64,000 nt of DNA from Oceanobacillus jeddahensis. GTDB lineage: Bacteria; Bacillota; Bacilli; Bacillales; Amphibacillaceae. The position numbers and the translations under genes are program-made. Below, piece by piece: positions 18,738-27,997 of this stretch; position 1 is the stretch's first letter; each line of letters begins with the position of its first letter. Below the pieces are notes generated by a model. That model saw only the letters and a program-made list of their open reading frames with translations, did no database searches and was not told the DNA's origin. The stretch is taken from assembly GCF_000750635.1 (NCBI RefSeq), contig NZ_CCDM010000001.1, positions 992,001-1,056,000 on the forward strand, in the 5' to 3' direction.

Positions 18738-18789
18738 AATAGCCCTAAAAGGAGTCAACTTTTTATAAATAAGCTCCGTCAGGGCTATT
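18738..18789 (+). terminator. Terminator after the symporter
   Basis: AATAGCCCT / AGGGCTATT arms (18738-18746, 18781-18789) with a 34-base loop containing a secondary GGAG/CTCC pair, followed by AAACTCTTTTT. Confidence 0.75.
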
Positions 18790-18981
18790 AAACTCTTTTT
18801 ACACCTTTTGGAATAAATTTCATTTTAGCCTAAATATAAGAATACCATGAAAATAGTTTTTCCATTTCCGGAAGTTAAGAGTTATTAAGTGTTCCGCAAA
18901 TAAAACAGTTGGAAGGTCAAATATCAATCTCAATTTTAATTATTTGGATTACACTATATGAGTCTGATACAAAATTACTCA

Positions 18982-20409
18982 TTAAAAAGGCCCTAAATTA
19001 ATTGCTATCGCTACAAACAATGCTACTGTCCCAATAAGAATCCAAATACATAGTAATGGTAGCATAAATCGTAACCATTTCACCCAGGATACTCCACCTA
19101 CAGCTATACTGGCCATTAGAATTCCAGAAGTAGGCGCTATTGTATTGGTGAAGCCATCTCCCATATTGTAAGCTAATACAGCAACTTGTCTTGTCGTACC
19201 AATGATATCTGCTAATGGAGCCATTATCGGTATAACAATTGCTGCTTGTCCACTTCCTGAAGTGACGATTAAATTGAATAATAAATTAAAAATATACATT
19301 CCAAATGCACCGATTGCTGCAGGAAGCGGTTCAATCACAGAGGCAATTCCTTGGACAATGGTATCTAAGATTGCTCCATTTTCTAAGATGACAACGATGG
19401 ATCTGGCTAAACCGACAATAAGTGCAGGATATATCATTCCTTGGGCACCTTTTACAAATTGCTTAACGAAATTATTTGGGTTAATTCTTGCTATAATTGC
19501 TGTACCAATTCCGATAACTAGAAAGATTGCTGCCATTTCGTTTAATCCCCAGTCGGATCGAAATACACCAACAGTATAGATGGTTAAACAAGTAACAAAA
19601 TACAATAATATGACTTTTCTTAATCCGGTAAAAGGAAGATTGTCCTCTATTTCTTGATGTTCCGTATTGAAACGCTTATTCCCCATAATACTTCGATCAG
19701 GGTTATTTTCTATTTTACGAATATAATAGAAAATATAGATAATAGAAGAAACTAAAATAAATAAATAGATAATAAATCTATACCATAGCCCGCTAAATAC
19801 CGGTAGCCCTGCAATTTGTTGACCAAATCCTGTCGTAACAGGGTCTAGTCCCGCTATTGTATAACCAGAGTAGGCTCCTAAATAAACTAAGGCTACTCCA
19901 ACAATCGCATCAAGTTTGAATGCACGAGCGATAATTATCCCCACTGGAATGAAAGCAATCACAGCTGTATGAAGGATTCCTAAAAATCCAGCAATAGAAA
20001 AAACGGTACATACTGAAATTACTAATAGTATTTTTTTATCTCTTGTTTTATTGATTAATTGCATAATTCCCGCATTGATTGCACTGGTTGATTCAATAAT
20101 TGCAAATGAACCACCAATGATTAACACGAGGAAAATAATATCAGCAGCTTCGATCATTCCAGTTTGTATGGATAAGAAAAAATCCATAAAGCCAATAGGC
20201 TCTCCTTGAATTTGTGTATAACTATCTGGAATAACTGTTGGTACTAGATTACCTTCATCTCTCTCAAATGCTCCTGATGGAATAATGTAGGTAGCAATGG
20301 TAGCTAAGATTAGTAGAATAAATAAAATAATATAAGAATCTGGCATTGAAAAAGCTTTTTTCTTCTTATTATTTTCTAAAACTTTCTCCTCTTTTTTTCG
20401 CAGATTCAA
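18982..20409 (-). CDS. YfcC-type (DcuC superfamily) carrier
   Basis: 475 residues, about twelve membrane helices after a basic cytoplasmic N-terminus. The opening 'MPDSYIILFILLILATIATY' with 'IIPSGAFER', and the re-entrant 'NLLFNLIVTSGSGQAAIVIP' plus 'NTIAPTSGILMASIAVGGV', are typical of the YfcC/arginine-ornithine-antiporter-like family. It moves a dicarboxylate, amino acid or small peptide. It is the second gene of the LysR1-divergent unit, 31 bases after the M24 gene, and presumably carries that enzyme's substrate or product. Confidence 0.8.
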   Translation of the reverse strand: MNLRKKEEKVLENNKKKKAFSMPDSYIILFILLILATIATYIIPSGAFERDEGNLVPTVIPDSYTQIQGEPIGFMDFFLSIQTGMIEAADIIFLVLIIGGSFAIIESTSAINAGIMQLINKTRDKKILLVISVCTVFSIAGFLGILHTAVIAFIPVGIIIARAFKLDAIVGVALVYLGAYSGYTIAGLDPVTTGFGQQIAGLPVFSGLWYRFIIYLFILVSSIIYIFYYIRKIENNPDRSIMGNKRFNTEHQEIEDNLPFTGLRKVILLYFVTCLTIYTVGVFRSDWGLNEMAAIFLVIGIGTAIIARINPNNFVKQFVKGAQGMIYPALIVGLARSIVVILENGAILDTIVQGIASVIEPLPAAIGAFGMYIFNLLFNLIVTSGSGQAAIVIPIMAPLADIIGTTRQVAVLAYNMGDGFTNTIAPTSGILMASIAVGGVSWVKWLRFMLPLLCIWILIGTVALFVAIAINLGPF

Positions 20410-20440
20410 CTTTTTCCCTCCCTAAACTACTTGTTTGAAG

Positions 20441-21622
20441 TTACCCGATAATCAATGATTCTAATTCTCTAGGATAATAAGTGATTTTTTCCATTCCTTC
20501 GTTGGTAATAACGATTGTATCCGAATGGCGGAATGCACCTAGCCCATCAACATATAAGCCAGGTTCTACTGAGAAGACCATTCCAGGTTCAAGAACAGTA
20601 TGATCTCCTAAGTCAAAAAACGGAGCTTCATGACTTAACAATCCCATATTATGACCAGTATGGTGTTTAGTATATTTTTGTAGATCATTTTCTTGATAAT
20701 ATCGTTGTACTTCTTCTTCTACTTTGGAGGCAGGTATTCCAGGTTTAATATTTTTAAATGCTATTTCTTGCGCTTCAATCATATGGTTAAAAAAGGTTTC
20801 CTGCTGCTGATTTGTTTCCAGAATAAACATTGTCCGTTCCAACTCACTTTTATATCCCCAAACATCTGATGCAGCTTGGGAAACAACATTGTAACCGCTA
20901 ACAATAATGGCGTTTTGATTTTGAGAATGTGGAAAAGCTGAGTGTGGACCAATTTGACCTCTATAAAATGCATGAGCAGGAGAACCATAAGGTTTATAAC
21001 CATTTCCTAGTGTTTCAAACATTGCTCTAGTTGCTTCGTAAGTAGCTCTTCCTTCAATTTCAATTTCTCTTTTCCCTGTTTTTGTATACTTCACGAGTAA
21101 GTTGTGAGCAAGGTTTCCCCAACGAGCTGATTCTTTAATTAGCTCTATTTCATTTTGGGACTTAATATAACGTAGTTTTTCTACAACGCTTTTGATTGAA
21201 ATGATATTATTTACGTCTAATAAATCTGTTATATCTGGACCTTGGTAACCTTTTGCAGAGCTATACCCTTTTGCATCAACACCAATTATTTTGTTTTTTA
21301 AATTATTAAATTGAAGTAAATCTTTAAGGTATTCCATTGGATGGGTTAAACCAGGGTATTCAGGATAACAATGAACTTGGTCAATTACTGCATACTCTTC
21401 TGCATGTTCTTTTTCCATTTTTGGAACAAAAAGATGCGTGTTCTGTTCTAAATCTGTATAGAAAGCAATGGGTCTTTCAGATGGTCTAAAATGAAACCCT
21501 GTTAAATAAAAAATATCCGTAGTGCTAAAAAGAATACTTATATCTACGTTTTTTTCCTCTAACTTTTGAAAGTATTTTTTCTGCCTGTTTTTAATCTCTT
21601 TATTTCCTATTTCAAGTATCAA
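20441..21622 (-). CDS. M24 'pita-bread' protein, creatinase-like, lacking the peptidase metal ligands
   Basis: 393 residues: creatinase N-terminal domain (about 1-150) plus an M24 fold (about 160-390). True aminopeptidase P or prolidase enzymes bind two metals through D, D, H, E, E. Here the first two positions read Q and E (in 'SQAASDVWGYKSELERTMF'). The His in 'HHTGHNMGLLSHEAP' and the Glu in 'MVFSVEPGLY' are kept, and the last Glu is replaced in 'FRHSDTIVIT'. The 'GYKSELERT' segment resembles creatinase 'GYYTALERT', a metal-free M24 enzyme that hydrolyses creatine. It may therefore hydrolyse a C-N bond of a creatine-like or other small molecule. Peptidase activity remains possible. Confidence 0.75.
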   Translation of the reverse strand: MILEIGNKEIKNRQKKYFQKLEEKNVDISILFSTTDIFYLTGFHFRPSERPIAFYTDLEQNTHLFVPKMEKEHAEEYAVIDQVHCYPEYPGLTHPMEYLKDLLQFNNLKNKIIGVDAKGYSSAKGYQGPDITDLLDVNNIISIKSVVEKLRYIKSQNEIELIKESARWGNLAHNLLVKYTKTGKREIEIEGRATYEATRAMFETLGNGYKPYGSPAHAFYRGQIGPHSAFPHSQNQNAIIVSGYNVVSQAASDVWGYKSELERTMFILETNQQQETFFNHMIEAQEIAFKNIKPGIPASKVEEEVQRYYQENDLQKYTKHHTGHNMGLLSHEAPFFDLGDHTVLEPGMVFSVEPGLYVDGLGAFRHSDTIVITNEGMEKITYYPRELESLIIG

Positions 21623-21743
21623 ATCGACAGCTCCTTTGTGTGAAAATTATTTAAAATAAATATTATCAAACAATTAAATATATGTATAATATATAATAAA
21701 TTTATAATGATACCTTTTAGGAATAATAGAGAGGGAGGTTTAT

Positions 21744-22631
21744 ATGGAATTACGTCATTTGCGATATTTTACTGTTGTAGCAAAGCATCTCCATTTTAGT
21801 GAAGCGGCTAATGAATTGAATATTTCACAGCCACCATTGAGCAAACAAATTAAACAGTTGGAAGAAGAACTTGGGATTACGCTATTAAAAAGAAATAACC
21901 GTAAAGTAGAGCTAACTGAAGCAGGGAAGTACTTTTACAAATCAGCGATCAGAATTTTAAATGTAATAGAAAAGGATATTGAAATAGCGAGAAACATTGA
22001 TTATGGAGAGATTGGTTCATTAACCATTGGATTTGGCGGAACGGTTGTGTATGATTTACTTCCTAAAATAATTAAACAAGTAAAAGTAAATTATCCCAAT
22101 ATTAAATTAGAAGTAAGACAATTAACTACGAGCGATCAAATTAAATCTTTACTAGAAGGTGAGATAGACGTGGGGATTTTAGTGCCACCAGTAGAGGAGG
22201 AAAATATTTCAACGTTATCTATCCGTGAAGAATTATTTGTAGCATGTGTCCCTGGTAATCATCGTCTAGCAAATAACGATTCTCCCGTGGATATTAAGGA
22301 ATTTAAACACGATCCAATAATTATGACACCCGAAAAATCTGGAAAAGGGTACTATCACTCCGTAATCAATTTATGCCGTAATGCCGGATTTTATCCAAAT
22401 ATTGAACAAACTGCACAAGAACAACAAACGATTGTATCCTTAGTAGCTTCTGAATTAGGGGTAGCGTTTGTACCTCAATCTACTAAACGAGTTGTTCATG
22501 AGAATGTGAAGTATTTACCGCTTTTGCAAGAGCATAAGAAGGTTACCGCTTTGGCATGGCATAAGGGGAATTATATTCCTGCTGTGAATTTATTTATTGA
22601 TTTAATTAAGGAGCATTTTGTGGAGGTGTGA
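21744..22631 (+). CDS. LysR-family regulator 1
   Basis: 295 residues: winged helix in the first 60 ('FSEAANELNISQPPLSKQIK', 'LGITLLKRNNRKVELTEAG') and a two-lobed effector domain. It is divergent from the M24 and YfcC genes across a 121-base AT-rich control region, the standard LysR arrangement, so it probably activates them on binding their substrate. An AGGGAGG site precedes ATG. Similar in build to LysR2 at 30964. The 460 bases after it hold only short chance ORFs and the terminator at 23001. Confidence 0.85.
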   Translation: MELRHLRYFTVVAKHLHFSEAANELNISQPPLSKQIKQLEEELGITLLKRNNRKVELTEAGKYFYKSAIRILNVIEKDIEIARNIDYGEIGSLTIGFGGTVVYDLLPKIIKQVKVNYPNIKLEVRQLTTSDQIKSLLEGEIDVGILVPPVEEENISTLSIREELFVACVPGNHRLANNDSPVDIKEFKHDPIIMTPEKSGKGYYHSVINLCRNAGFYPNIEQTAQEQQTIVSLVASELGVAFVPQSTKRVVHENVKYLPLLQEHKKVTALAWHKGNYIPAVNLFIDLIKEHFVEV

Positions 22632-23000
22632 ATTTCTAGTAGGGGAGATATTGCGTTAGCTTCCTTTAAAGGGATAAAATAAAGTCAATGGTAGAGGAGG
22701 ACTTCCAGTTAAAACAAAAAATATAGGCTGGGAAATGGATTGATTTGTTATATAATGATCTTTATGAAGTAAATTATTGCATAGCTCCATGAAAATATTG
22801 AGTGTAATAAATTAACTGCCTTTACTCTGAACCATATTCTTATGATTTTAAATACCTTGTTCGTTTAAAATATTGAAAATAAATTGAGATAATTAAACTG
22901 TAAAAAGCAACTATGAAATGAAGAGTTTTAATTTAATCAGTTTCACATATAAATTGTAAAATACATTCCCGGTAAAACACCATCCTCTATACCCAAAATA

Positions 23001-23029
23001 ATCCTTCCATAGCCCAACTATGGAAGGAT
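23001..23029 (-). terminator. Terminator of the peptide-uptake unit
   Basis: Perfect 12-bp arms ATCCTTCCATAG / CTATGGAAGGAT with a 5-base loop; on the minus strand it is followed by TATTTTGGG. It lies 64 bases after the amidohydrolase stop. Confidence 0.8.
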
Positions 23030-23092
23030 CAAAAGTACATACTAACAAATAACTATTTTTATTTTATTAAACAAACCTCAAAAAACATTTTC

Positions 23093-24298
23093 TCAATCTA
23101 AATGTGGAAGGTACTCCACATCTCCAATTTCCACTAGCTCTCCATTAAAATATACTTTTTCCACATTTTCTATTTCATTTATATCCTCTATAGGATTATT
23201 TTCTAAAACAATAAAATTAGCAATTTTTCCTTCTTCTAAACTTCCGTATTTTTCATCAACACCAGCTATCTTTGCGGAATTAATCGTTCCGACAGATAAA
23301 ACATCAATTTCCTTTAATCCGAGCTCTACCATAGAGATAAATTCTCTATAAGTACCGTAATGCGGATTATAAGGAGTTCCAGCATCTGTTCCTAAACCTA
23401 TCATCACACCAGCATCCCAAGACTTTAAAAAACCTTCTATCTGAGCTTCTTGAGCTCTCTTCGCTTTGTCTATTGCATACTGAGGTACATCTTTTCCGTG
23501 TTTAAATAAAAAGTAGTCTACAGAAAGGGTAGGGACTAATGCTGTATTGTTTTTAACCATTAAATCGATACCTTCATCATCTAAATAACTTCCATGTTCA
23601 ATAGAATCAATGCCCGCCCGGATAGCATTTTTAATCCCGTTTGCACCGTGTGCATGAGCAGCTGTCTTTTTTCCTACCTTATGAGCTTCTGCAATAGCAG
23701 CAGCCATCTCGTCTTCATCCAATTGTGTTTCGTGAGCATTATTTCCGGGTGACATAACACCACCCGTAGCAATAAGTTTTATAAAATCTACTCCACGTTT
23801 AAGTTGTTCTCTAGCAGCTTTTCTACAGTCATCAGGTCCGTCACATTCTCTGCCTGTATTACTGCCATGGCCACCAGTCATGGTTAAAGCTTGTCCACAA
23901 ATATAATACTCAGGTCCTGGAACAATTTTGTCTCTAATGGCTTCTCTTAATCCAGTTTCAGCTTTTTTTCTTCCATTCATATCTCTTACAAAAGTTACGC
24001 CTGATTTTAAATATTGTTGTAAATGCACAGATCCACGAATCGCAAACTTGGATTGGTCTTCTATATTCAAAATCGGTGGTCTGGCGATAGGTGTTGCTAA
24101 AGCATGTATATGCAAATTAAATAGGCCAGGCATTACGGTTTTACCTTTTAAGTCTGTTCCTTTTTTTAAATATTCTTCAGGTAATTCTTTTTGATCTCCT
24201 ATTTGCTTGATGTAATTTCCTTCTATAATCATATAACTATCTTTCATATATTGTTTGTTAATAACATCGATTAATCCAAAATTATAAAATAAACTCAT
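23093..24298 (-). CDS. Amidohydrolase (imidazolonepropionase/prolidase-like)
   Basis: The start is set at ATG 24298 because TGGAGGGATAGT precedes it; a longer frame to 24331 would overlap the previous gene and lacks a site. 401 residues. Metal motifs are visible: 'NLHIHALA' (HxH), 'FIKLIATGGV' with the bridging Lys, 'KTAAHAHG', 'SIEHGSYLDD' and 'GLGTDAGTP' (final Asp). This set marks the subgroup annotated as Xaa-Pro dipeptidases or imidazolonepropionase-related hydrolases. It is the last gene of the peptide ABC unit, so it may cleave an imported dipeptide or cyclic peptide product. Confidence 0.85.
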   Translation of the reverse strand: MSLFYNFGLIDVINKQYMKDSYMIIEGNYIKQIGDQKELPEEYLKKGTDLKGKTVMPGLFNLHIHALATPIARPPILNIEDQSKFAIRGSVHLQQYLKSGVTFVRDMNGRKKAETGLREAIRDKIVPGPEYYICGQALTMTGGHGSNTGRECDGPDDCRKAAREQLKRGVDFIKLIATGGVMSPGNNAHETQLDEDEMAAAIAEAHKVGKKTAAHAHGANGIKNAIRAGIDSIEHGSYLDDEGIDLMVKNNTALVPTLSVDYFLFKHGKDVPQYAIDKAKRAQEAQIEGFLKSWDAGVMIGLGTDAGTPYNPHYGTYREFISMVELGLKEIDVLSVGTINSAKIAGVDEKYGSLEEGKIANFIVLENNPIEDINEIENVEKVYFNGELVEIGDVEYLPHLD

Positions 24299-24314
24299 AC
24301 TATCCCTCCAAATT

Positions 24315-25907
24315 TTATTTTCTTTTGACACTGTTGTACATGTGATTCGTTGAATTCACTGCATCTTCTTGCCAATGAAAGCCAGTATACTCAGGGTTGT
24401 AAACTCTTGGAATATAATATTCTACAACATTGTACAAGGGAATATCCTCAGCGATAATTTCTTGAATTTCATAATAATATTCTGCTCGTTCTTCTTCTGT
24501 ACTTACTTCTTCCCCCTTATCGAATAATTCATCAATCTCCGGATTTTCATACAGCATTTTATTTGTTGCACTTCCTGTTTTTAAAAAGCTTGCAAAAAAT
24601 AATGGATCTGGTCCCCGGCTTCCGCCGCCAGCAGCTAAGTCCCAATCTCTTCTGTTATCTAGCATTTCCGTACGAAGTGCCCATTCATAACTTTCATAAT
24701 CCACATTAATTCCAATCTCGCCTAATTGCTGTTCAACGAAAGTTGGTATACTCGTTGTCCCGTAAATAGAAGTTTCAAATGCACGATATGTCAGTGTGAA
24801 ACGATATCCATCATCCTGAATCTCGTAGCCTGCATCGTCTAATAATTCATTTGCACGATCGATATCTGTTTCAGGCTGTCTGACAGATTTGTTATCTGCC
24901 CATTCAATGGTAGATAAATACCAACTTTCTGAAGGCTTAACAAGATCCATATAGAGTTTTTCAGCGATTTCTTCATTATCCAGAGCTGTAGCAATGGCTT
25001 CTCTTACGATTGGATCAGAAATATGCTCTCTCGTACCATCCATATTAAAAGATATCCACTGAACAATATCTTGTGGATCAGCATCTAATGCTACTGTATC
25101 TAACTCTTCTAAACGAGGGACCTCAGCAAATGCAGGGGAGGCAGTCATTAAATCAGCATCTCCAGCTTCAATGGCAGTAAGAGCTGTTTCTTCAGAAGGA
25201 ATGAATTGAAAAATAACTTCATCCACGTAGGGGCCATCCCCATAATAATCCGGATTTGCTACAAGTTTAACGTGACTTCCTGAACTGTGTTCTTCAAACA
25301 TAAAAGGTCCTGTGCCAATAGGTTCTGTATTATACGGGTTATCTTCAATATCTGTATCTTCGTAGAGGTGTTTGGGTAAGATATCAAACCCTTGATAATC
25401 AGCTAATTTTTGTACAAATACACCTGATTCCTCTTCTAAATGAATGACAACTGTGTAATCATCAGGTGTTTCCACTTCAGCAATATTATCTACCACGGGA
25501 TATCCGTTTGCTGCTTCACCTGTTTCTATGATGCTGTCAATTGTCCATTTGACATCTGCTGATGTAAATGGTTCTCCATCATGCCAAGTCACATTTTCTC
25601 GTAAGTTAAAGGTATATGTTTTCAAGTCATCAGATTCTTCCCAATCTTCTGCTAAATCGCCAAATACTTCTCCATTTGAATCGTTATAAGCAACGAGTTT
25701 TGAAAAAATATTTCTGTTAATATAAGGGATTGCACCATCCCAAGTATAATTAATCACGTAACTGCTGGGTTCTAATTTAGCTGCAACAATTAAGGTATCA
25801 GTCTCTTCAGCGTTTTCAGTCGTATCTGAATCAGAACAAGCAGCTAAAACAATAAACAAGAATAATAATGTGCTTCCAATAACGAATTGCTTTTTCACAC
25901 TCACCAT
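24315..25907 (-). CDS. Peptide-binding lipoprotein (SBP family 5)
   Basis: 530 residues. Signal sequence with lipobox 'IVLAACSDS' (Cys about residue 24), then an acidic linker and an SBP_bac_5 domain: 'VAETPDDYTV'-type and 'LPKHLYEDTD' regions, and the family's 'YTFNLRENVTWHDGEPFTSA'. It is tethered outside the membrane and feeds the dipeptide/oligopeptide ABC transporter encoded upstream in the same unit. GTG codons just inside the ATG are alternative starts; the ATAAGGGG site favours ATG 25907. Confidence 0.9.
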   Translation of the reverse strand: MVSVKKQFVIGSTLLFLFIVLAACSDSDTTENAEETDTLIVAAKLEPSSYVINYTWDGAIPYINRNIFSKLVAYNDSNGEVFGDLAEDWEESDDLKTYTFNLRENVTWHDGEPFTSADVKWTIDSIIETGEAANGYPVVDNIAEVETPDDYTVVIHLEEESGVFVQKLADYQGFDILPKHLYEDTDIEDNPYNTEPIGTGPFMFEEHSSGSHVKLVANPDYYGDGPYVDEVIFQFIPSEETALTAIEAGDADLMTASPAFAEVPRLEELDTVALDADPQDIVQWISFNMDGTREHISDPIVREAIATALDNEEIAEKLYMDLVKPSESWYLSTIEWADNKSVRQPETDIDRANELLDDAGYEIQDDGYRFTLTYRAFETSIYGTTSIPTFVEQQLGEIGINVDYESYEWALRTEMLDNRRDWDLAAGGGSRGPDPLFFASFLKTGSATNKMLYENPEIDELFDKGEEVSTEEERAEYYYEIQEIIAEDIPLYNVVEYYIPRVYNPEYTGFHWQEDAVNSTNHMYNSVKRK

Positions 25908-25919
25908 CCCCTTATTTGA

Positions 25920-26978
25920 TTATTTCGAAGCAATTGCTTCTTTCCTTTCATTTGCCCCTAAAACGCGCATTAAATTTAAACCTAAAATTTTATGGATAGC
26001 GTCATCTGATAAATCTAATTGGATAAGTCCTCTGACTATGTTTTTGTATTGATCCACTCTTTTTAAGTCTCTGTTAAAAACAGTTTCAAAGTACCAGGGG
26101 CTGTCATAGAGCAGCTTTGTTTTAGTTTCCCAATAAAATTTAGTGTAATATTCATATATATCCGTTCCTATGGAAATATGGTCTGGACCAACCAAATCTA
26201 GTAAATACTTAAAATGTTCCATGTAGTCGCTAAGAGTCGGTTGAATGCCTTCCGTATGATGAGATAAGAATGCATGAGAGCTTAGCCCAACGACGCCATC
26301 TTTCTTTACGATACTAGTAATCATTTCATCTGTTATATTTCTTTTCGTTGTAGGTGTTACCTTTCTTGCATTTGAATGGCTAAATATACATGGATTTTTA
26401 CTTAATTCAATTGCTTCTAAACTAGTTTGTTCTCCGACGTGAGAGAGGTCTATTACAATCCCTTGCCGATTCATTTCTCGAACTGCCTGTTTCCCATAGA
26501 AAGATAATCCGTTATCCTTTTCAGCCATACACCCTGATCCAAAGATATTTGGTTCATTATAGGTGAGTTGACAAATTCGCAATCCCAACTTACTTAAAAT
26601 GCTCCATTTGTGAAAATCACTACCGATGGCGGCGGCATTTTGCAAATTAAAAATAATCCCAATCTTATTTTCCTTTTTTGCTATTTCTATATCTTTGATA
26701 GAGTTAATTTGCATTACCTTGTCAGGGTAGTAATTAAAGAGATTATAATAACTATATATTTCTTTTAAAATAGCATCAAAGCTTGCTGCTGGTGATGCTA
26801 TCGTAATACTTTGAACGGTGATGCCGGATTCGAGGAGACGATCTAGATACGTTTTCCCATCCCGGACAGGAGGCTCGGGATTAATTATATTTCCACATAG
26901 CCCATCAATAAATATAGATTCATTCGTTATCTTGTCTACTCTTTCTTCTTCTGATTTACTTAATTGTAATTTAACCAA
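25920..26978 (-). CDS. M19-type (renal dipeptidase) hydrolase with altered first metal motif
   Basis: 352 residues of the membrane-dipeptidase family without a signal peptide, so cytosolic. Conserved parts: 'VIDLSHVGEQTSLEAIELS' and 'CIFSHSNARKVTPTTKRNIT', and 'HISIGTDIYEY'. The usual N-terminal HxD metal motif (as in DGHND) is 'IDGLCGNIIN' here, lacking both ligands. Some family branches show this, and their activity is poorly known. It overlaps the ATPase gene by 19 bases, so it is translationally coupled to the transporter. Confidence 0.8.
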   Translation of the reverse strand: MVKLQLSKSEEERVDKITNESIFIDGLCGNIINPEPPVRDGKTYLDRLLESGITVQSITIASPAASFDAILKEIYSYYNLFNYYPDKVMQINSIKDIEIAKKENKIGIIFNLQNAAAIGSDFHKWSILSKLGLRICQLTYNEPNIFGSGCMAEKDNGLSFYGKQAVREMNRQGIVIDLSHVGEQTSLEAIELSKNPCIFSHSNARKVTPTTKRNITDEMITSIVKKDGVVGLSSHAFLSHHTEGIQPTLSDYMEHFKYLLDLVGPDHISIGTDIYEYYTKFYWETKTKLLYDSPWYFETVFNRDLKRVDQYKNIVRGLIQLDLSDDAIHKILGLNLMRVLGANERKEAIASK

Positions 26979-27997
26979 TATTTTTCCTCCTCATTTAAAT
27001 TTTTTCCTTCTTTAATTTGCTCGGCTTTCCAGCATGCGACCATATGGTCTTCTTGGTAAGACTTTAAGATTTGATCTTCTTCTGTACACTTGTTCTCGGC
27101 AAACGGACACCTCGGAGCAAATCTGCAACCTTTTGGTGGAACCACTGCATTTGTAGCTTCTCCTTTTAGTTTTAGTCTGTTTTTCTTTGGTTCAAATAAA
27201 TCTGGTACAGAGGACAGTAATAATTTAGAATATGGATGTAAATTGTTATCAATTAGTTCTTTGGCTGGCAGTATCTCTTTTACTTCACCTAAATACATAA
27301 CTGTTATTCGGTCACATAAAAATCGAGCAGTTGCTAAATCATGTGTTATAAATAGAATACTAACGCCTCTTTCTTTGTTAATTTTCTTCAGTAAGTTTAG
27401 TATTCCTGCTCTTATAGAAACATCTAACATGGAGACAGGTTCGTCCGCTACAATAAAGTCTGGATCAACGATTAAAGCTCTTGCAATTGCAACACGTTGA
27501 CGTTGACCTCCAGAAAGTCTATGAGGGTGTCTAGCTAAATATTTTTCAGCTGGCGATAAATTAACTAGTTGTAAAATATCTAATACTTTTCTTTTCATTT
27601 CTTTTTCGTTTTTTGATAAATTTAAACTTCGGAGTGGTTCAGAAACAATATCATATATTGTCATTTTAGGATTTAAGGAATCAAACGGATCCTGAAAGAT
27701 CATTTGTACGTTTTTACGAAATTTCTTTCGATTTTTCTTTTCTAGAGTAGAGATATTTTCATTATTTATTAAAATATCTCCTTCCGTAATGCTTTCAATT
27801 TTCATTAGCATCTTTCCTAAAGTTGTTTTACCACAGCCGGATTCTCCTACCAACCCTATGATTTCTCCCTGTTTTATACGGAAGGATACGTTATTGACGG
27901 CACTAACAACATTTTTCTGTCCTGCGATTTGTTTGAAAAAGCTTGTTTTTAAAACGTAATTTTTCGTCACTTTATTAAATACTACTTCACTAATAAT
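26960..27997 (-). CDS. Peptide ABC transporter ATPase (DppF/OppF-like), probable AUU start
   Basis: Walker A 'GLVGESGCGKTTLGKM', signature 'LSGGQRQRVAIARAL', Walker B 'FIVADEPVSMLD' and the C-terminal oligopeptide-transporter extension with Cys-rich 'GCRFAPRCPFAENKC'. The nearest standard start is GTG 27970, but it has no ribosome site and would remove the first conserved strand. An AAGGAGGTGA (28001-28010) lies six bases before ATT 27995-27997, from which the frame reads 'IISEVVFNKVTKNYVL', matching the family's beginning. I therefore set the start at ATT. It energises the transporter together with the partner ATPase, with which it overlaps. Confidence 0.8.
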   Translation of the reverse strand: MISEVVFNKVTKNYVLKTSFFKQIAGQKNVVSAVNNVSFRIKQGEIIGLVGESGCGKTTLGKMLMKIESITEGDILINNENISTLEKKNRKKFRKNVQMIFQDPFDSLNPKMTIYDIVSEPLRSLNLSKNEKEMKRKVLDILQLVNLSPAEKYLARHPHRLSGGQRQRVAIARALIVDPDFIVADEPVSMLDVSIRAGILNLLKKINKERGVSILFITHDLATARFLCDRITVMYLGEVKEILPAKELIDNNLHPYSKLLLSSVPDLFEPKKNRLKLKGEATNAVVPPKGCRFAPRCPFAENKCTEEDQILKSYQEDHMVACWKAEQIKEGKNLNEEEKYWLNYN

